Source: Desulfobacca acetoxidans DSM 11109 (GTDB lineage Bacteria > Desulfobacterota > Desulfobaccia > Desulfobaccales > Desulfobaccaceae). Taken from it: a stretch of DNA of 64,000 bases. Below the pieces are notes generated by a model. That model was not told the origin of the DNA, ran no database searches, and saw nothing but the letters and a program-made list of their open reading frames with translations. Below, in pieces: positions 62,678-64,000 of this stretch. Location: contig NC_015388.1 of NCBI RefSeq assembly GCF_000195295.1, positions 1 to 64,000 on the forward strand. Direction: 5' to 3'. Each line of letters begins with the position of its first letter. Position 1 is the first letter of the stretch. A program made the position numbers and the translations under genes.

Positions 62678-62693
62678 GACAGTGTTTACTGTC
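62678..62693. promoter_or_regulatory. Operator-like inverted repeat before RHH/RelE pair
   Basis: GACAGT and ACTGTC are inverted around GTTT, 30 bases upstream of the antitoxin ATG. TATATAAT nearby (62700-62707) may be the -10. Antitoxin autorepression at such a site is typical. Confidence 0.5.
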
Positions 62694-62723
62694 AAACTAT
62701 ATATAATAAGGTAGGAAGAAATA

Positions 62724-62951
62724 ATGTCGGTATCGGTGCGGCTGCCAGATGATCTCAATAACCGACTGGATTTTTTGGCGCGCCAGACCGGCCGCACCAA
62801 GACATATTATATTCTGGAGGCGCTCTACGCCCAGATCGACGAGCTGGAGAGCTATTATCTGGCCGCCGATGTCCTTGAGCGCCTGCGAAAGAAAAAAGAA
62901 ACTGCCCATGCCGCTGATGAAGTGAGGAAGGACCTTGGCCTGGAAGATTGA
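62724..62951 (+). CDS. Ribbon-helix-helix antitoxin, RelB-like
   Basis: This 75-residue protein opens with the RHH strand and helix (MSVSVRLPDDLNNRLDFLAR, TGRTKTYYILEAL), then a charged helical tail. It overlaps the toxin gene by 17 bases. Confidence 0.87.
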   Translation: MSVSVRLPDDLNNRLDFLARQTGRTKTYYILEALYAQIDELESYYLAADVLERLRKKKETAHAADEVRKDLGLED

Positions 62952-63201
62952 GTATTCCCGGACTGCCAGAAAGCAGCTGTGGGAGCTGGACCTGCAAAAA
63001 GCCAGGAATGTGCTTGCATTTGGCGACGATCTGGCAAAACAGGAGAATCCCCGGGATATGGGGAAGGCCCTCAGTGGCCCTATGGGGACTTTATGGAGTT
63101 ATCGGCTGGGAGGAATTCGTTTGATCTGTGACCTGCAAGACGACTTGGCCCGTATCCAAGTCTTGCGCCTGGGGGAATTTAAGGAAGGAGATAATGGCTA
63201 A
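62935..63201 (+). CDS. RelE/ParE-family toxin
   Basis: This 88-residue toxin starts at TTG 62935 after GAGGAAGG. It has the RelE/ParE fold with the pattern IEYSRTARKQLWELD, MGKALSGPMGTLWSYRLGGI and IRLICDLQDD. The basic RYRVG-type region is replaced by SYRLGGIRLICD. RelE cuts mRNA in the ribosome. It ends inside the start of the next small gene. Confidence 0.88.
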   Translation: MAWKIEYSRTARKQLWELDLQKARNVLAFGDDLAKQENPRDMGKALSGPMGTLWSYRLGGIRLICDLQDDLARIQVLRLGEFKEGDNG

Positions 63202-63388
63202 AATTAGTCCGGCTTTGCTGAAATCCGCCTGCCTGATCGCCACGGGCAGCCCAAAGCAGGCTTTCTATAACATCTGGATTGAGCAAGACAGCCAGGCTTT
63301 TCGGGTCTGTAAGGCTAGCGGCGCCGGGGGCCCAACGCCAAAAGTGTATCGAAGGTTTCTGGCGGGAATGCGCCTGGAAGCGCGCTAA
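63194..63388 (+). pseudogene. Truncated copy of the unrecognised small gene
   Basis: Starts at ATG 63194 with AAGGAG just before it and overlaps the toxin gene by eight bases. It reads TGSPKQAFYNIWIEQDSQAF then RVCKASGAGG, matching the 56541 protein (SPKQAFY, WIE, FRVCK-SG). After GAGG the resemblance ends; fragments of a basic tail (KRAKSKM, QRRGPARYSY) occur in another frame. I infer a frameshift. Confidence 0.6.
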
Positions 63389-63475
63389 GAGCAAGATGTG
63401 ACAGAGACGCGGGCCGGCGCGGTATTCCTATTGCGGCCATCATCTGGATGGCCCAGGAGCGAGAGAATAATTTAT

Positions 63476-63505
63476 TTGACAGCTTTTCGTATTTTGCTTT
63501 ATAAT
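63476..63505 (+). promoter_or_regulatory. Strong sigma-70 promoter
   Basis: TTGACA and TATAAT, both perfect, are separated by 18 bases. The predicted transcript begins near 63512 and runs through the leader and terminator toward the TonB receptor. Confidence 0.85.
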
Positions 63506-63624
63506 GATGTGGCGTATGGGAGAGATGAACTCTGCCAAGGCCAAAACGTCTGGAAATGACAGGAACTATAAAATGACTTAGAGCAATTTTGGGTTCCTGA
63601 CCAAATAATTCTGAAAAACATCAG

Positions 63625-63671
63625 CCACGAAGGCTTATCCACCTAAAGGTGGAGACTTCGTGGTTTTTTTT
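63625..63671 (+). terminator. Terminator in the leader of the TonB receptor gene
   Basis: Outer arms CCACGAAG and CTTCGTGG enclose a second hairpin TCCACC-TAAA-GGTGGA; eight T residues follow. It lies between the promoter at 63476 and the start at 63742, so it could be an attenuator. Confidence 0.85.
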
Positions 63672-63741
63672 GGGCTGACATGTGAATGGAATCACAATAA
63701 GACAGCGACAGCGCTTTGGCTGAAAGGGGAGGAAGGTCGTG

Positions 63742-64000
63742 ATGAAAAAACAGGTCTATGTCATTAGCATCTTCATTAGTCTAATGATGCTGGTCATGGT
63801 ATGGTTGCCAATCCTGGCACAGGCCCAGGAGCTGGAGGCATCACCGCCAGCGCTCCAGGGAGAGGAAGCGGGTCAGGCGCAGAGTCAGGAAACTGTCCAG
63901 ATGGTTGACGAAATTGCGGTGACTGCCAGCCGCACCGAAATGCGGGTCTTTGACACCCCCCAGAGTGTTACGGTCATCACCAGGGAGCAGATCAAGGCCT
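63742..64000 (+). CDS. TonB-dependent receptor, 5' part
   Basis: The gene runs off the window. ATG 63742 follows GGAGGAAGG. The product has a signal peptide (MKKQVYVISIFISLMML, then LPILAQAQ), a Gln/Glu/Ala-rich linker, a TonB box-like DEIAVTASR and the start of a plug domain (DTPQSVTVITREQI). It belongs to outer-membrane receptors for siderophores, cobalamin or metals; substrate cannot be told from this part. Confidence 0.9.
   Translation, partial: MKKQVYVISIFISLMMLVMVWLPILAQAQELEASPPALQGEEAGQAQSQETVQMVDEIAVTASRTEMRVFDTPQSVTVITREQIKA

Larger units (their letters stand above)
63389..63741. other. Gap with strong promoter, structured leader and terminator
   Basis: No protein gene is seen. 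The gap holds a sigma-70 promoter, a leader with two stable hairpins (around 63515-63540 and 63560-63600, the latter with CAGGAAC and GTTCCTG arms) and a terminator at 63625-63671. It precedes the TonB receptor gene. Confidence 0.6.

Overview
The window looks like chromosomal DNA from a Desulfobacterota (former Deltaproteobacteria) anaerobe, probably a sulfate reducer. The evidence is a siroheme-dependent heme enzyme (AhbC), a methylene-THF reductase pair metV-metF beside a selenocysteine-type MvhD, an amtB-PII pair behind a sigma-54-like promoter, a UDP-xylose synthase-like decarboxylase and a long HflX. A placement near Desulfobacca is only a guess from gene content. 

Bases 1-50,000 are mostly core genome. 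In order: a divergent DnaA paralogue; nucleoside phosphorylase-panE; a porin; glnK-amtB; tmk; hsp20; pyrBC behind a leader peptide and attenuator; an AT-rich ATPase; a ferredoxin-type DUF362 protein; ahbC; a ClpX-like unfoldase; hflX; fabD; comM; trmN6-DUF1015; hisC-cmk-rpsA-sppA; a YciO-type protein; an M23 peptidase; murB; an EndoIII-like glycosylase; a four-gene Gld-type ABC cluster; mvhD(Sec)-metV-metF; a B12 riboswitch with no obvious gene; mdh; a TauE exporter; a His/Cys-rich thioredoxin-like protein; a SAM hydrolase; a GH15 enzyme; and uxs with a lipoprotein nuclease. Many gaps carry period-7 repeat tracts and small dispersed palindromes.

From tRNA-Arg(CCT) at 50,006 to about 63,400 is an accessory island. 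It opens with integrase-arm-like repeats and an autoregulated-looking gene that fuses an HTH to a large GTPase. An Hsp70/actin-fold gene follows; an IS21-family element sits between the two and has removed the Hsp70 start. After that come a serine recombinase, a cluster of toxin-antitoxin modules (two visibly decayed), an XPB-like helicase with an HU protein, and two copies of an unrecognised small gene. Beyond the island a strong promoter, a structured leader and a terminator precede a TonB-dependent receptor cut by the window edge.

The observations most worth following are the HTH-GTPase/Hsp70 pair, the in-frame UGA with a SECIS-like hairpin in mvhD, the cobalamin riboswitch feeding into two terminators, and four genes (hflX, trmN6, yciO-like, nuclease) whose conserved N-termini extend past any ATG/GTG/TTG and seem to start at near-cognate codons.
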